64,000 bases of DNA from Caulobacter sp. NIBR2454 (GCF_027474405.1 NZ_CP114871.1:3605001-3669000), one strand, 5' to 3'. Positions 22,981 through 35,397 are shown, counted from the first letter of the stretch. Notes: a model not told the origin generated them from the letters alone. Numbers and translations are program-made.

Positions 22981-25044
22981 TCAGACGCGGGGCATGCGCC
23001 CCGCGAACTCGCGCACGAAGCCGCCATCGCGATGGATCACGCTCAGGTCGTAACGACCCTGATCGGCTGGCTCGACCCGAATCTGGCGCGAGCCTGAGCC
23101 GCCCGTTTTCAGGCGAATGGGATTGGCGATGCCCGGCGCGCTGCGACCGCCGAAGCGGGCCTCCCCCTTCGCCGCCAGCATCAGACCCGGAGCGGCGAGA
23201 ACGGCGCCGCTTGGGCCGATCAGCTGCACATCGAGCGCGGGGTCGTCCAGTGACAGATCACCGGCGAGGCGGCGGTGGAAGCCGTCCGGTCCCATGATCT
23301 GCAGGTCGTATAGGCCGTCCCGCAGCGCCCAGACGCCACTCAGGCGCTTGCCAGCCTCGACCGTGTAGCGGCGCGGCGCCCGATCCAGCCTGAGCCGGTC
23401 ATAGACGTGGAACACCGCCCCCGCCCGCCCGTCGTTGATGAACTCCAAAGTGACGTCGCCGCCCGAACCGAAAACCCAGGCCAGATCGAGACGATAGGGC
23501 GACGGACAGGCCGGGCGCGTTCCCGGCGCCTGGGCCGGTATGCGGCGCGAAGTGGGAATGGGCGGCATGGTCAGCCCAGGCAGCGCCTTGGCCCGCACGG
23601 CGTCTGCCGCGATATCCGGGAGCTTCGGGGCGGCGGGGTCGGAAATCGCGAAGTCGAAGATCGAGGTCAGGTCGCCACATACAGCCCGCCGCCATGGTGA
23701 GATGTTGGGCTCCCTGACGCCAAAACGCGTCTCCAGAAAGCGGATCACCGACGTGTGGTCGAAGACTTCCGAGTTGACCCGGCCGCCCCGGCTCCAGGGC
23801 GAGACCGCGTAGAACGGCACCCGTGGCCCCAGGCCATAGGGGCGTTCCAGAAGATCGACGCGGTCCTTTTCCCGGTCGTCGGGGCTGCGGCGGTGGTGAT
23901 ACTCACCGACCGTATCGACGGTGGACGCTCCAGCCCAACCGCCCGGCGCGTCGGCGTCGCGCGAGGGCGGAGACGGGGGCGGCACGTGGTCGAAGAAGCC
24001 GTCGTTTTCATCGAACATGACGAGCAGCACGGTCCGCGCCCAGACTTTCGGATCGGCCGTCAGGGCGTCGATCACCTCGGCGGTGTAGGCGGCGCCCTGG
24101 GCGGGGCTGGAGGCGTCTGGATGCTCGCTGCCCGCAGCCGTCGCGACGACCCATGAGATCTGCGGCAGACGGCCGCCGAGCACGTCGGCGCGGAGCACGT
24201 CCAGAGCCGCGGTGGACAGGCCGCGCCTCGCCAGTTCCGGATCGGAACCCGGCTTCCCATCCATGGAATCCTGGAAATTCTTGAAACCGATCAGAGGGTT
24301 GTCGGTGAAGTTGTCAGCCATGTCCTGATAGACGAACCAGCTGATGCCCGCCGCCTGCAGGCGCTCCGGATAGGTCGTCCAGGTGTAGGGCGGGAGAACC
24401 TGGCTTCGGCTATCGTGGGAATTGGCGAGGGCGGGTCCGCCGCCCTGACCCGAGGGGTCGTTGGTCGCCGACCACAGGAACAGGCGATTGGGGTTGGTGC
24501 TGGACATGATCGAGCAATGGTACGCGTCACAGACGGTGAAGGCGTCCGCCAGGGCGTACTGGAACGGAAGGTCGGCCCGCTCGAAATAGCCCATCGAATG
24601 CAAGCCCTTGGCCTTGGCCCAAGATCCCATGCGGCCTTCGTCCCAGGCGTCCTGGGCGTCGGGCCAAGAGTGCGGCGTGCCTTCCACGCGCATGTGTTCG
24701 AACGTCTCGCGCGTCTTCAGCGGGAACGGGGCGACCAGGCGGGGTTGGCCGAGGTCGTCCTGGCCCAGTTGCAGCATGACGTTCCGTGGGGCTCCGTCGG
24801 CGACGGGCGCCACCGGCGCGGGGTGGGGGTCGCTGAACCCGCGGACGCCGTTCAAGGCGCCGAAGTAGTGATCGAAGGAGCGGTTCTCCTGCATCAGGAT
24901 GACTACGTGGTCCACATCCATGATCGTGCCGCTGCGCCGGTCGGCCGGAATGGCCAAGGCCTTGGCGATGGCGGGCGGCAAGGACGCCAGGCCGGCGGCG
25001 CCGGCGGCCGCGGCGAAGAGGCGTCGGCGATCGATCTGGGTCAT
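22981..25044 (-). CDS. plcN: Tat-exported phosphocholine-type phospholipase C
   Basis: A protein of about 687 residues of the bacterial phospholipase C/acid phosphatase family. A twin-arginine signal (QIDRRRLFAAAAGAAG) leads the protein. The catalytic region shows DHVVILMQENRSFDHYFG (substrate and metal residues Glu-Asn-Asp-His), SSTNPNRLFLWSA, MFDENDGFFDHVPPP and YHHRRSP. Two C-terminal beta-rich domains follow (FEHVYDRL-like and DLSVIHRDGGFVREFAGR), as in PlcH/PlcN. It should cleave phosphatidylcholine or related phospholipids in the periplasm or outside, releasing phosphocholine. The start is uncertain between 25044 and 25053. It lies downstream of a TonB receptor on the same strand, but a strong terminator separates them. 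Confidence 0.9.
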   Translation of the reverse strand: MTQIDRRRLFAAAAGAAGLASLPPAIAKALAIPADRRSGTIMDVDHVVILMQENRSFDHYFGALNGVRGFSDPHPAPVAPVADGAPRNVMLQLGQDDLGQPRLVAPFPLKTRETFEHMRVEGTPHSWPDAQDAWDEGRMGSWAKAKGLHSMGYFERADLPFQYALADAFTVCDAYHCSIMSSTNPNRLFLWSATNDPSGQGGGPALANSHDSRSQVLPPYTWTTYPERLQAAGISWFVYQDMADNFTDNPLIGFKNFQDSMDGKPGSDPELARRGLSTAALDVLRADVLGGRLPQISWVVATAAGSEHPDASSPAQGAAYTAEVIDALTADPKVWARTVLLVMFDENDGFFDHVPPPSPPSRDADAPGGWAGASTVDTVGEYHHRRSPDDREKDRVDLLERPYGLGPRVPFYAVSPWSRGGRVNSEVFDHTSVIRFLETRFGVREPNISPWRRAVCGDLTSIFDFAISDPAAPKLPDIAADAVRAKALPGLTMPPIPTSRRIPAQAPGTRPACPSPYRLDLAWVFGSGGDVTLEFINDGRAGAVFHVYDRLRLDRAPRRYTVEAGKRLSGVWALRDGLYDLQIMGPDGFHRRLAGDLSLDDPALDVQLIGPSGAVLAAPGLMLAAKGEARFGGRSAPGIANPIRLKTGGSGSRQIRVEPADQGRYDLSVIHRDGGFVREFAGRMPRV

Positions 25045-25099
25045 GGAAGTCATCCGGAAACTGATTCTACGCTGCACGCACCGCAGCGGTATGGAACTG

Positions 25100-25134
25100 A
25101 AAAAGGAGGAGGCCGGGGGCGAACCCCGGCCTCC
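25100..25134 (-). terminator. Strong Rho-independent terminator after the TonB receptor gene
   Basis: On the minus strand an 11-base-pair perfect stem (GGAGGCCGGGG with CCCCGGCCTCC) around a five-base loop is followed by TCCTTTTTC. It lies 15 bases beyond the receptor stop at 25149 and should separate receptor from phospholipase transcripts at least in part. Confidence 0.88.
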
Positions 25135-25148
25135 AGGTCGGGGATGGA

Positions 25149-27449
25149 TCAGAAGGCCTTGCGGACCGTGACAAACATTTGACGGGGCGCGGCGACCTGC
25201 AGGGTCTGGTTGTCGCCGCGGATGCCAAAGCCGTTGGAGTCGATCGTGGCCACGTAATCCTCGTCGAACAGGTTGGCGACGTTGAACTGGACCTCCAGGC
25301 CTTCGAGCAGCGGCGAGCCCGAGAAGCGATAGCCCACGGCCAGGTCGGCGACCGTATGCGACGGCACGTTCACGTCGTTCTCGTAGGAGAAGAACCGCTT
25401 GCTGACATAGGACAGCGACATGCGGCCGTAGAGCGCGCCGTTGTCGTAGCCCAGCTCGGTCTTGAACAGGTTTTCGGGCGTGTCGACCGTGGTCTTGCCG
25501 CCGGTCCGCGCGATGACGACGCCGTCGCCGTTGCGGGTATCGTCGTCATAGGTGGAGTCGTTGTAGGCGTAGGAGGCGAACAGCGACCAGTCCTCGGTGA
25601 AGTTCCACTCGCCCACGGCCTCGAAGCCCTTGGCGGTGACGCCGCCGACGTTCGACAGCGCCGAGGGATTGCCCTGGATCGCCGAGCCCTGGCTGACGCT
25701 GAACAGGCGATTCTCGAACGAGACATAGTAGACGGCCGCGACGCCCTGGAAGGTCGGGGTCTTGTAGCGCCAGCCGGCCTCGAAGGTCTTGGACAGTTCG
25801 GGTTTCAGCTTATTCTTGATCGCCTCGAACCCGGCCTGCGAAGCCGAGAACGGACCGGACGTGCCGGAGCTCGGGAAGGCGCGCATGTTCTCCGAGTAGC
25901 CGGCGAACAGCTGGCTGTCGTCGGTCAGGTCGTAGCTGACGCCCAGCTTGGGCTGGAAGTTGTCTTCAGCCTTGATCACGCCGGTCTTGTTGGGGCCGAT
26001 GATGGTCTTGGCGCTGTTCTCCACCGACAGGGACTTGAAGCCCAGGTTGAGGGTCAGGGCCTCGGTCGGGCGCCAGGTTTCGCTGAGGTAGAATTTCCGC
26101 GTCTTGGTGTCGAAGTCGTATTCCCAGTCCGTACGGAAAGGGTTGCGCGCTGTCTTAAGGGTGTCGCGGTCAAAGACGGTGCGGCTGACGCCGTAGAAGC
26201 GGCGGGACTGTAGAAAATCATTATCCTCGGCCCAGAAGCCGGCCTCGATCTCGTGGTCGCCGAGGGTCAGGATCGCGCTGCCGATCAGGCCGTAGCGCTC
26301 GATTTCATATTCGGTCGTGCGGATCGAAAGCGGCGCGTCGTTGCTGGTCGCGCCGGCGACGCCATAGTTCGGAGACACCACGAATGGGGTGACCCACTGG
26401 CCGCCGCCCTCGTTCTGGTGCCCGTAACCCGTGAGCTTCACGGTCAGGGCGTCGGTGACCGGCATGTCGAGATTGAGCGCGCCGATCACGTCGTCGCGCA
26501 GGCCGGTGGAGTCGTAATAGGCGTCGTCCGGGCTGGTGATCTTGCCCGGATAGACCGTGCCGAAGGACGGGAAACGGCCAGCCGGGCTGGCGTCGCCACG
26601 GTTATGGGCGATCTCGGCCACCTGAATGGCCAGGGCGTAGTTCGGCAGGTAGTTGTCCCAGTTGCGGCCCAGGCGCTTGATCATCTCCAGGCTCATGTCC
26701 TGGTAGTCGGTCTCGCGGCGCTTGGACCAGTTGAGCCAGCCGCTCAGCGAGCCCTTGCCCAGCGGCTGGACCGCCTTGAAGTTGATGTGCTCGTGGCGTT
26801 GCGGGGCCGGGCCCTTCCACTTGTCGGTGGTGCTGTAGTCGTAGCTGAGATAGGCGCGGGCGCCCGTGGCCAGTTCGCCGCTCTCCAGCCGCAGGAAGCC
26901 GCGAAGGGTATCGTCCGAACCAAACCCGGCGACCGCCAGGCCGCCAAGTTCCGCGCCCGGATCGCGCGACTTGAACTCCAACGCGCCGCCCAGGTCGTTG
27001 GCCGAGGCCACGCCGAGCGCGCCTGCGCCCTGGGTCACTCGGACCTCACCCACGTTCTCGCCGGCGATCGCGCGGCTGATGTGCAGGCCGTTGTGATTGC
27101 CGTAGGTCATGTCCCCGAGCGGCACGCCGTCCAGGGTGAAGCCCAGACGGTTACGGTCGAAGCCGCGGATCGAGACCCGGGCTGACCATTCGTGGCCGCC
27201 CAGGGCGTCCGCCGACTGCAGATTCACGTTCGGCAGCTTGTCGACCAGCTTCAGCGGGCTGGCGCCGGCGACTTCCAGCTTGATGTCCTCGCCGGACACG
27301 GTCTGGACCTGACGGGCTTCGCCGCGGCCGAAGACGACGATTTCTTCGATCACAGCGGCGTCAGCCGCCACATCGGCCGCCAGTGCGGCGCCGGACCAGC
27401 CGAGAAGGACCGCGCCCAAGGCGGCGCTGGCGAGCAGATGAGACTTCAT
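25149..27449 (-). CDS. TonB-dependent receptor beside phospholipase C
   Basis: A 766-residue outer-membrane receptor. A signal peptide (MKSHLLASAALGAVLLGWSG) is followed by a TonB box-like EEIVVFGRGEAR, a plug with DKLPNVNLQSAD, VSIRGFDRNRLGFTLDG and VRVTQGAGALG, then a long barrel ending MFVTVRKAF with a terminal Phe. Length is typical. The ATG at 27449 is preceded by GGGGGAA at five bases. The ligand is unknown, but the phospholipase downstream and the divergent DeoR-type regulator suggest a phosphate ester, phosphocholine or lipid product. Expression is probably controlled from the repeat-rich intergenic region 27450-27661. Confidence 0.92.
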   Translation of the reverse strand: MKSHLLASAALGAVLLGWSGAALAADVAADAAVIEEIVVFGRGEARQVQTVSGEDIKLEVAGASPLKLVDKLPNVNLQSADALGGHEWSARVSIRGFDRNRLGFTLDGVPLGDMTYGNHNGLHISRAIAGENVGEVRVTQGAGALGVASANDLGGALEFKSRDPGAELGGLAVAGFGSDDTLRGFLRLESGELATGARAYLSYDYSTTDKWKGPAPQRHEHINFKAVQPLGKGSLSGWLNWSKRRETDYQDMSLEMIKRLGRNWDNYLPNYALAIQVAEIAHNRGDASPAGRFPSFGTVYPGKITSPDDAYYDSTGLRDDVIGALNLDMPVTDALTVKLTGYGHQNEGGGQWVTPFVVSPNYGVAGATSNDAPLSIRTTEYEIERYGLIGSAILTLGDHEIEAGFWAEDNDFLQSRRFYGVSRTVFDRDTLKTARNPFRTDWEYDFDTKTRKFYLSETWRPTEALTLNLGFKSLSVENSAKTIIGPNKTGVIKAEDNFQPKLGVSYDLTDDSQLFAGYSENMRAFPSSGTSGPFSASQAGFEAIKNKLKPELSKTFEAGWRYKTPTFQGVAAVYYVSFENRLFSVSQGSAIQGNPSALSNVGGVTAKGFEAVGEWNFTEDWSLFASYAYNDSTYDDDTRNGDGVVIARTGGKTTVDTPENLFKTELGYDNGALYGRMSLSYVSKRFFSYENDVNVPSHTVADLAVGYRFSGSPLLEGLEVQFNVANLFDEDYVATIDSNGFGIRGDNQTLQVAAPRQMFVTVRKAF

Positions 27450-27515
27450 GGATTCCCCCAAAGTTTGATCGCGCCTCTGCGCGTCGGAGGGCCAAGTAGC
27501 CGAAACTCACAACAA

Positions 27516-27594
27516 GTCTGTGACATTGTGTTGTTATTTGTGGTATCTATTACACATCCACAGACATTTCCTCAAATCCAAACCGCATTTGTGG
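27516..27594. promoter_or_regulatory. Repeat-rich putative operator between the TonB receptor and DeoR-type genes
   Basis: GTCTGTG (27516-27522) is answered by its exact reverse complement CACAGAC (27559-27565). ATTTGTGG occurs twice as a direct repeat (27536-27543 and 27587-27594), and its TGTGG core is mirrored by CCACA at 27558-27562. The segment is unusually A+T-rich for this genome. DeoR-family regulators bind such repeated half-sites, so it may be the regulator's own operator. Confidence 0.5.
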
Positions 27595-27661
27595 ACTTCC
27601 CAACTTGCCCGACGGGAGCGAAGCGGCTCTAAATGCCGCCCGTCTTGGAGAGGTATTGCGC

Positions 27662-28444
27662 GTGAATTCCGGCGACCGGCTGCTTGAGATCCTTCGCCTG
27701 CTGCAGGTCACGCGGTCCTGTTCCATCGGCGAACTGGCCCGCCGGTTCGACGTGTCCGAAGAGACAATCCGCCGAGACGTCCGCCAGTTGGAGCAGGCCG
27801 GGCGGGTGTCGAAATTTCACGGCGGGGTGCGGCTGCCCGAAGCGCTGATCGAACCGCCGCATCAGGTGCGCCTTCAGGAAGAAGCGGGCGCCAAGCGGTT
27901 GATCGGCGAGGCGGCCGTGGGCCTGGTCGAGGATGGCATGACGGTGCTGTTCGATTGCAGCACGACCGCGCACTGGATGGCGCGCGCCCTGACCCGGCCA
28001 CGCAGCCTGTCGGTGGTGACCAACGGGTTAGAAATCGCCAGCGAAATCCTGAACCGTGACAGTTACCGGCTGTTCCTGGCCGGGGGACGGGTCGATGTGG
28101 ACTACCGCGCGACCTTCGGGCCGGACGCCATCGCCTATGCGCGGCGATTCACCCCCGACATCATGTTCGTCTCCACCGGAGCCCTCGACGCACGGCGTGG
28201 ATTCATGGATTTCAGCTCTGACGAGGCGGACTTCAAACGGGCCCTTTTCGACCGGGCCCGGCGCGTGGTGGTGCTTTGCACCAGCAACAAGTTCGGCAAG
28301 GCGGGTGTCATGCACTTCGCGGACTTCGCGGAGGTCAACGACCTGATCACCGACGCCGCGCCGCCCAGCGACCTGCAGGCGGCGCTGGACGCGGCGTCGG
28401 TGCGCGTCACCGTCGCGTCAGGGGAGCCAGACCCAGAGCTTTGA
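27662..28444 (+). CDS. DeoR/GlpR family transcriptional regulator
   Basis: A 260-residue regulator with an N-terminal DeoR winged helix (SIGELARRFDVSEETIRRDV, about residues 21-40) and a C-terminal sugar-phosphate isomerase-like sensing domain (DCSTTAHWMARAL, VVTNGLEIASEI, FLAGGRVD, FVSTGALDARRGFMDF). Such proteins usually answer to a phosphorylated sugar or glycerol phosphate. The GTG at 27662 is chosen because GGAGAGG stands eight bases ahead; the open frame begins further upstream without a ribosome site. It is divergent from the TonB receptor, which together with the phospholipase is its likely target. The effector is inferred from the family, not read from the sequence. Confidence 0.9.
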   Translation: MNSGDRLLEILRLLQVTRSCSIGELARRFDVSEETIRRDVRQLEQAGRVSKFHGGVRLPEALIEPPHQVRLQEEAGAKRLIGEAAVGLVEDGMTVLFDCSTTAHWMARALTRPRSLSVVTNGLEIASEILNRDSYRLFLAGGRVDVDYRATFGPDAIAYARRFTPDIMFVSTGALDARRGFMDFSSDEADFKRALFDRARRVVVLCTSNKFGKAGVMHFADFAEVNDLITDAAPPSDLQAALDAASVRVTVASGEPDPEL

Positions 28445-28492
28445 GGATTGTCCGGCTGCTTGTGCGGCCGTCTTTCCCCATGCGCGGCGACC

Positions 28493-28525
28493 CAAAGAAG
28501 AATGGCCGGACTTTCGTCCGGCCAT
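28493..28525 (-). terminator. Rho-independent terminator of gyrB
   Basis: On the minus strand ATGGCCGGAC and GTCCGGCCAT form a perfect 10-base-pair stem with a GAAA tetraloop, followed by TCTTCTTT. It begins seven bases beyond the gyrB stop at 28532. Confidence 0.85.
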
Positions 28526-28531
28526 CTCGAT

Positions 28532-30982
<2,451 letters not shown>

Positions 30983-32125
30983 CTACTGGTCCAGAACCGT
31001 CAGACCCGAGCCGTCCACGCGGACGCCCAAGGCCCGACCCTTGAGGTGGTCGAACAGCGCTTCGTCGGTGCCCGTCAGAAAAGCCTGGAGGCCCAGCGCC
31101 GTGATTTCGTCGGCCAGAGCAGCCCGCCGTTTCAGGTCGAGATGCGCCGCGACTTCGTCGAGTAACAATATAGGGTTTGGTGCTGATTCCGCACGCGAAA
31201 GTCGCGCCGCCTGGGCCAAAACCAGGTTCAAAATCAGCGCTTTCTGCTCACCCGTCGAACATTCGGCGGCAGGGCGGTCCTTTTCGGCGTGGACGACAGC
31301 AAGATCACCCCGGTGGGGCCCCGTCAGGGACCGTCCGGCGGCCCCGTCACGGGGCCTGGCGACGGCCAGGGCGGCGGCGAGACGGGCCTCGATCTCGGGT
31401 GATTCGCTTCCATTGGCGGCCATGGTCTCCCAGTCGCCGGTCAGGCTGAGGCGGGCCTGGGGAAACGGCCGGTCGCCACGGCTGTCGATCTCCTCCTGCA
31501 ACGCCCGCAAGGTTCGCACGCGAGCGGCGGCCATGAGGGCGCCCGCCTGAGCCATCCGGGCCTCCAGGGCGGTCAGCCAAGCCTCGTCACCCACCGCATC
31601 GACAAGCAGGCGCAGGCGCTCGCGCTGGGCCTTGTCGTAGGCGCTGGCGTGGGCGGCGTGGACGGGCTCGGCCGCGAAAACCAGGCGGTCGAAGAACTTG
31701 CGGCGCTCGGAGGCCGCCTCCAGGAACAGGCGATCTTGCTGAGGGGTCAGCCACACAGGCCGGATGTGATCGGCCATGCGGCCCGGTGGTACGGGCTCGC
31801 CCTCCAGCCGCACCAGACGGCGGGCGGCTCCGGCGGTCTCAGTGCCGGTGCCGAGGCGCGTCTCGCCTTCGCTGTCGTCGACCACGGCGGCCACGGCCCA
31901 AGCGCGCCCGACCGCCTCGCCGGGCAGGCGGCGACCCACCTCGGCCAGGGCCGATCCGCGCAGGCCGCGGCCCGGCGACAGCATCGAGATGGCTTCCAGC
32001 AGGTTGGTCTTGCCCGCCCCGTTGGGGCCGAACAGGAACACGCTGCGGCCGTCGGCCTCCAACCGCGTCCTCTCATAGGAGCGGAAGTCGGTCAGGGAGA
32101 GGGAAAGAAGGGCGGCGCGGCTCAC
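30983..32125 (-). CDS. recF: DNA replication and repair protein RecF
   Basis: A 380-residue SMC-like ATPase that loads RecA at gaps. The Walker A is [18 protein letters not shown], the signature region follows [16 protein letters not shown] and the Walker B is [12 protein letters not shown]. The N-terminus [18 protein letters not shown] is typical. The GTG start at 32125 overlaps the stop of the S9 peptidase gene by four bases (GTGA), and the stop abuts the gyrB start, so translation of the three genes is likely coupled. Length and motifs are complete. Confidence 0.96.
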   Translation of the reverse strand: MSRAALLSLSLTDFRSYERTRLEADGRSVFLFGPNGAGKTNLLEAISMLSPGRGLRGSALAEVGRRLPGEAVGRAWAVAAVVDDSEGETRLGTGTETAGAARRLVRLEGEPVPPGRMADHIRPVWLTPQQDRLFLEAASERRKFFDRLVFAAEPVHAAHASAYDKAQRERLRLLVDAVGDEAWLTALEARMAQAGALMAAARVRTLRALQEEIDSRGDRPFPQARLSLTGDWETMAANGSESPEIEARLAAALAVARPRDGAAGRSLTGPHRGDLAVVHAEKDRPAAECSTGEQKALILNLVLAQAARLSRAESAPNPILLLDEVAAHLDLKRRAALADEITALGLQAFLTGTDEALFDHLKGRALGVRVDGSGLTVLDQ

Positions 32126-34074
32126 CCGGCGGGTTTTAGACCCAACACCTTCTGCAGGAACAGGGTTTCGGCTTCGCGGCGGCGGTCGCTGTTGACGCGC
32201 TTGAAGAAACCGTGGCCCTCGTCCTTGAACAGGACGTACCAGGTCTCGACCCCGTTCTGGCGCAGTTGAGCGACCACCTGATCCGATTCCGACTGCGGCA
32301 CGCGGGGGTCGTTGGACCCCTGCATGACCAGCATCGGCTTGGTGATCTTCTTGACGTTGTTCAGCGGCGAGATGCGCTCGAACACCTTCTGCATCTTGGG
32401 GTCACGCTCGTCGCCATACTCGGCCCGGCGCAGGTCGCGGCGGTAGGTCTCGGTGTTCTTGAGGAACGAGGTGAAATTGGAGATGCCGTAGCGCTCCACA
32501 CCGCCCGCCAGACGGTCCGAATAGTGGGTCATGACCGCCAGAGCCATGTAGCCGCCATAGGACTGTCCATAGACCACGACCTTGTCCGCATCGAGGGTCG
32601 GCTGGGTCTTGATCCAGTCCAGCAGGGCGCCGATGTCCTTGACCGAATCCTCGCGCTTTTCGGCGTTGTCGAGGTTCAGGTAGGTCTTGCCGTAGCCGGT
32701 TGAGCCGCGAACGTTGGGTACGATCACGGTGATGCCCAGCTCTCCCACCATCTGCTGGATGTGCTGGTTGATCGAGTTGTAGACCGGCCGCGACTGGCCC
32801 TCGGGGCCGCCGTGGATGTCGATAACCACCGGGGTCGGCCCCTTGGCGTTCTTGGGGCGATAGACCAGGGCGGGGATCGAGCGGCCGTCGAAGGACTTGA
32901 ATCGCACCAGGGTCGGCTCAACCAGGCTCTTGGCGTCCAGGCCGCCGAGCTCGGACTGTGTCCAGCGCTGCAGCTTGCCTTCAAGGACGTCCCAGCTCCA
33001 GGCGTCGCTGGACGAGGTCGGCGTCGACAGCGAGAAGCCCAACTTGGAGCCGTCCTTGGAGAACTTCAGGTTCGACAGCACGCCGGCGGGAAGTTCCGGT
33101 TGCGGCAGGGCGCGGCGGGTGACGAAGTCACGGACGATGAGCTTCGAATAGCCGTCTTCATTGACCACATAGGCCAGGACGCGGCCGTCGTTGGAGAGGT
33201 CGAAGTCCTCGACGTCCCAGTTCAACTCGCCCGACAGATTGGTCTTCTTGCCGGTCGCCAGGTCGATCTCGATCAGGCGGGCGAAGTCGGAGCCTTCGTC
33301 CGACAGAATCAGCACCCGTTTGCCATCGGGCGTGAATTGGCCGCCTTGATAGGCGATGGGGCTCTTGGAGGCGCCCAAGGGCGTCAGCTTGCCGCTGGCG
33401 ACATCGAGCAGCCAGCGGGGCGATTCGTTGATCGAGAAATAGCGACCCAGCAGCACCGTCTTGCCGTCGGGCGAGACGTCGATGGGCGACATGGCGCCCG
33501 TGCCTTCGAGGATGGTGCGACGACCGTCCGGCGCGGACGGGTCGAGCATGATGATGTCAGCGTCGGCGTCGCCCTTGGCCGAACGGCTCCAGACCAGGAC
33601 CGAACCGTCGGCGGAGACGGCGGGCGACTGATTGCGGGTGCCGGCCTCGGTGATGGTCTTCACCGAGCCGTCGGCCTGGCGGACCAGAAGCTGGAACCAC
33701 TCGTCGCCGCCGGTGTCCTTGGAGAGCAGCAGGCCCTTGCCCGCCGGCAGTGCGCCGGCGCTGGCCACGGGTTCATCGTAGAAGGTGATCTGGGTGCGGG
33801 CCGCGCCCGGCGCGGCGACGCTGTGGATCTGGTTGGTCTGGCCAAAGCGTGTGGTGACCAGCATCGAGCCGTCGGCGGCCCAGTCCTGGAAGTAGGCTGA
33901 GCGGACGTTCTGGTACTTGGCCAGGCCCTCGCGCACCGAGGCGGGAGCCTCGGGCACATTTTCCAGGACCTGATTGCCGATCTCGCGGCGCTCGACCGTC
34001 TGGGCGGACGCGCCGACGGCGACGAACAGGCAGAGCGCGGCCGCGCCGGCCAAAAGAGACTTTTTCACGATCAA
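32122..34074 (-). CDS. Exported S9 family prolyl oligopeptidase
   Basis: A 650-residue enzyme with a signal peptide ([19 protein letters not shown]). A seven-bladed beta-propeller-like half with repeats such as [26 protein letters not shown] and [15 protein letters not shown] occupies about residues 50-390. The alpha/beta hydrolase domain has [10 protein letters not shown], the nucleophile [13 protein letters not shown], the Asp in GSNDPRVP and the His in DEGHGF. It should trim peptides in the periplasm, in the acylaminoacyl-peptidase/DPP4 group. It lies between dnaN and recF, genes that are adjacent in many bacteria, and its end overlaps the recF start, so it has been drawn into the replication operon. 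Confidence 0.93.
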   Translation of the reverse strand: MIVKKSLLAGAAALCLFVAVGASAQTVERREIGNQVLENVPEAPASVREGLAKYQNVRSAYFQDWAADGSMLVTTRFGQTNQIHSVAAPGAARTQITFYDEPVASAGALPAGKGLLLSKDTGGDEWFQLLVRQADGSVKTITEAGTRNQSPAVSADGSVLVWSRSAKGDADADIIMLDPSAPDGRRTILEGTGAMSPIDVSPDGKTVLLGRYFSINESPRWLLDVASGKLTPLGASKSPIAYQGGQFTPDGKRVLILSDEGSDFARLIEIDLATGKKTNLSGELNWDVEDFDLSNDGRVLAYVVNEDGYSKLIVRDFVTRRALPQPELPAGVLSNLKFSKDGSKLGFSLSTPTSSSDAWSWDVLEGKLQRWTQSELGGLDAKSLVEPTLVRFKSFDGRSIPALVYRPKNAKGPTPVVIDIHGGPEGQSRPVYNSINQHIQQMVGELGITVIVPNVRGSTGYGKTYLNLDNAEKREDSVKDIGALLDWIKTQPTLDADKVVVYGQSYGGYMALAVMTHYSDRLAGGVERYGISNFTSFLKNTETYRRDLRRAEYGDERDPKMQKVFERISPLNNVKKITKPMLVMQGSNDPRVPQSESDQVVAQLRQNGVETWYVLFKDEGHGFFKRVNSDRRREAETLFLQKVLGLKPAG

Positions 34075-34115
34075 ACTCCCCCGCCCGCCCTTGGACGGGC
34101 GAGCTCGTTATGAAC

Positions 34116-35237
34116 TCAGACCCGCAGCGGCATCAGCACGTAGCGCACGCCCGGGTCGTTCGGGTCGAGCACCAGGGTCGGGCTGGCCGGGTCGGCGAAG
34201 CGGAACTCGGCGGTCTCGGCGCCAATCTGGCCGCAGACATCCAGCAGATAGCGGGCGTTGAAGCCGATTTCGAAGGGCTCGCCGTCGTAGTCGACCTCGA
34301 TCTCCTCGACGGCCTGGCCGGCTTCCATATTGCGGACGGTCAGGATCACCTTGCCCGGCTCGACGGCCAGCTTCACCGACCGGCTCTTCTCGGCCGAGAT
34401 GGTGGCCACCCGATCGACGGCCTTGGCGAACAGACTGTTGTCGACCAGCAGGACCTTGGCGTTGTCCTTGGGGATGACGCGGACATAGTCGGGGAACGAG
34501 CCGTCGATGACCTTGGAGGTCAGGGCGGCGGCCCGGCCGAATTCCAGCCGCACCTTCTGGGGGCTGAGCTGCAGCTCGACGTTTTCGCCCGCGTCATCCA
34601 GCAGGCGGCGGATTTCGTTGATGGTCTTGCGCGGAACGATGACGCCCGGCGTGCCGGCGGTGCCTTCAGGCGCGGTCATCTCGGCCAGGGCCAGGCGGTG
34701 ACCATCGGTGGCGACGGCGCGCAGCTTGGTCTCGCCGCCCTCGACCACCGTGTGGAGGTAGAGGCCGTTGAGGTAGTAGCGCGTCTCTTCGGTGGAGATG
34801 GCGAAGCGGGTCTTGTCGATCAGGCGGATCAGGTCGCCGGTATCGACGCTGATGCGGCCCGACAGGCCGTCGGACGACATGACCGGGAAATCGCCGGCCG
34901 GCAGGACCGGCAGATTGAACTTGGAGCGGCCGGCCTGGATCTGCAGGCGTGGGTCATCGCCATTGAAGCTGAGCGAAACATCGGCGCCGTCCGGCAGCTT
35001 GCGGACGATTTCATAAAGGGTCTGGGCCGGCGCGGTGATCTGGCCGGGCGTTTCGACCTGAGCGAAGCTCTCGTCGACGATCTCCATATCCAGGTCGGTG
35101 GCCGAGAAGCTGACCTGCTCGCGGTCGGCCGACAAAAGGACATTGGACAGGATCGGGATGGTGTTTCGGCGTTCGACGACGCTCTGCACATGCCCCAGCG
35201 CCTTGAGAAGCGCCGCCCGCTCGATCGTAAGCTTCAT
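34116..35237 (-). CDS. dnaN: DNA polymerase III beta subunit (sliding clamp)
   Basis: A 373-residue three-domain clamp. Landmarks are MKLTIERAALLKALGHVQSVVERRNTIPILSN at the start, SGRISVDTGDLIRLIDKTRFAIS, FPDYVRVIPKD, the GFNARYLLDV element and the final PGVRYVLMPLRV. The C-terminal MPLRV motif is invariant in clamps. It encircles DNA as a dimer and tethers polymerases and repair proteins. The gene heads the leftward cluster dnaN, S9 peptidase, recF, gyrB; the 41-base gap after it contains a G+C-rich inverted repeat but no T-tract. Start and length match the family. Confidence 0.98.
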   Translation of the reverse strand: MKLTIERAALLKALGHVQSVVERRNTIPILSNVLLSADREQVSFSATDLDMEIVDESFAQVETPGQITAPAQTLYEIVRKLPDGADVSLSFNGDDPRLQIQAGRSKFNLPVLPAGDFPVMSSDGLSGRISVDTGDLIRLIDKTRFAISTEETRYYLNGLYLHTVVEGGETKLRAVATDGHRLALAEMTAPEGTAGTPGVIVPRKTINEIRRLLDDAGENVELQLSPQKVRLEFGRAAALTSKVIDGSFPDYVRVIPKDNAKVLLVDNSLFAKAVDRVATISAEKSRSVKLAVEPGKVILTVRNMEAGQAVEEIEVDYDGEPFEIGFNARYLLDVCGQIGAETAEFRFADPASPTLVLDPNDPGVRYVLMPLRV

Positions 35238-35397
35238 GTCTAGTCCGGACTCGTGAGGCCGCAGGAGCCCCCGCGCGGCCTATGGAAAGGACCACGGACA
35301 TTAGCCGAACTTGCGGCCGAAGGAAGGGGGGCGACTTAAGGAAGAAGCAAGGATTTCGCTATGTCCGGGCCTTGCAACCGAATGGAGCCCGCTTATG

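Noticed and set aside
34081..34110. G+C-rich inverted repeat between dnaN and the S9 peptidase gene as a terminator
   Set aside because: No T-tract follows and the loop is very short; read-through to the peptidase gene seems likely.
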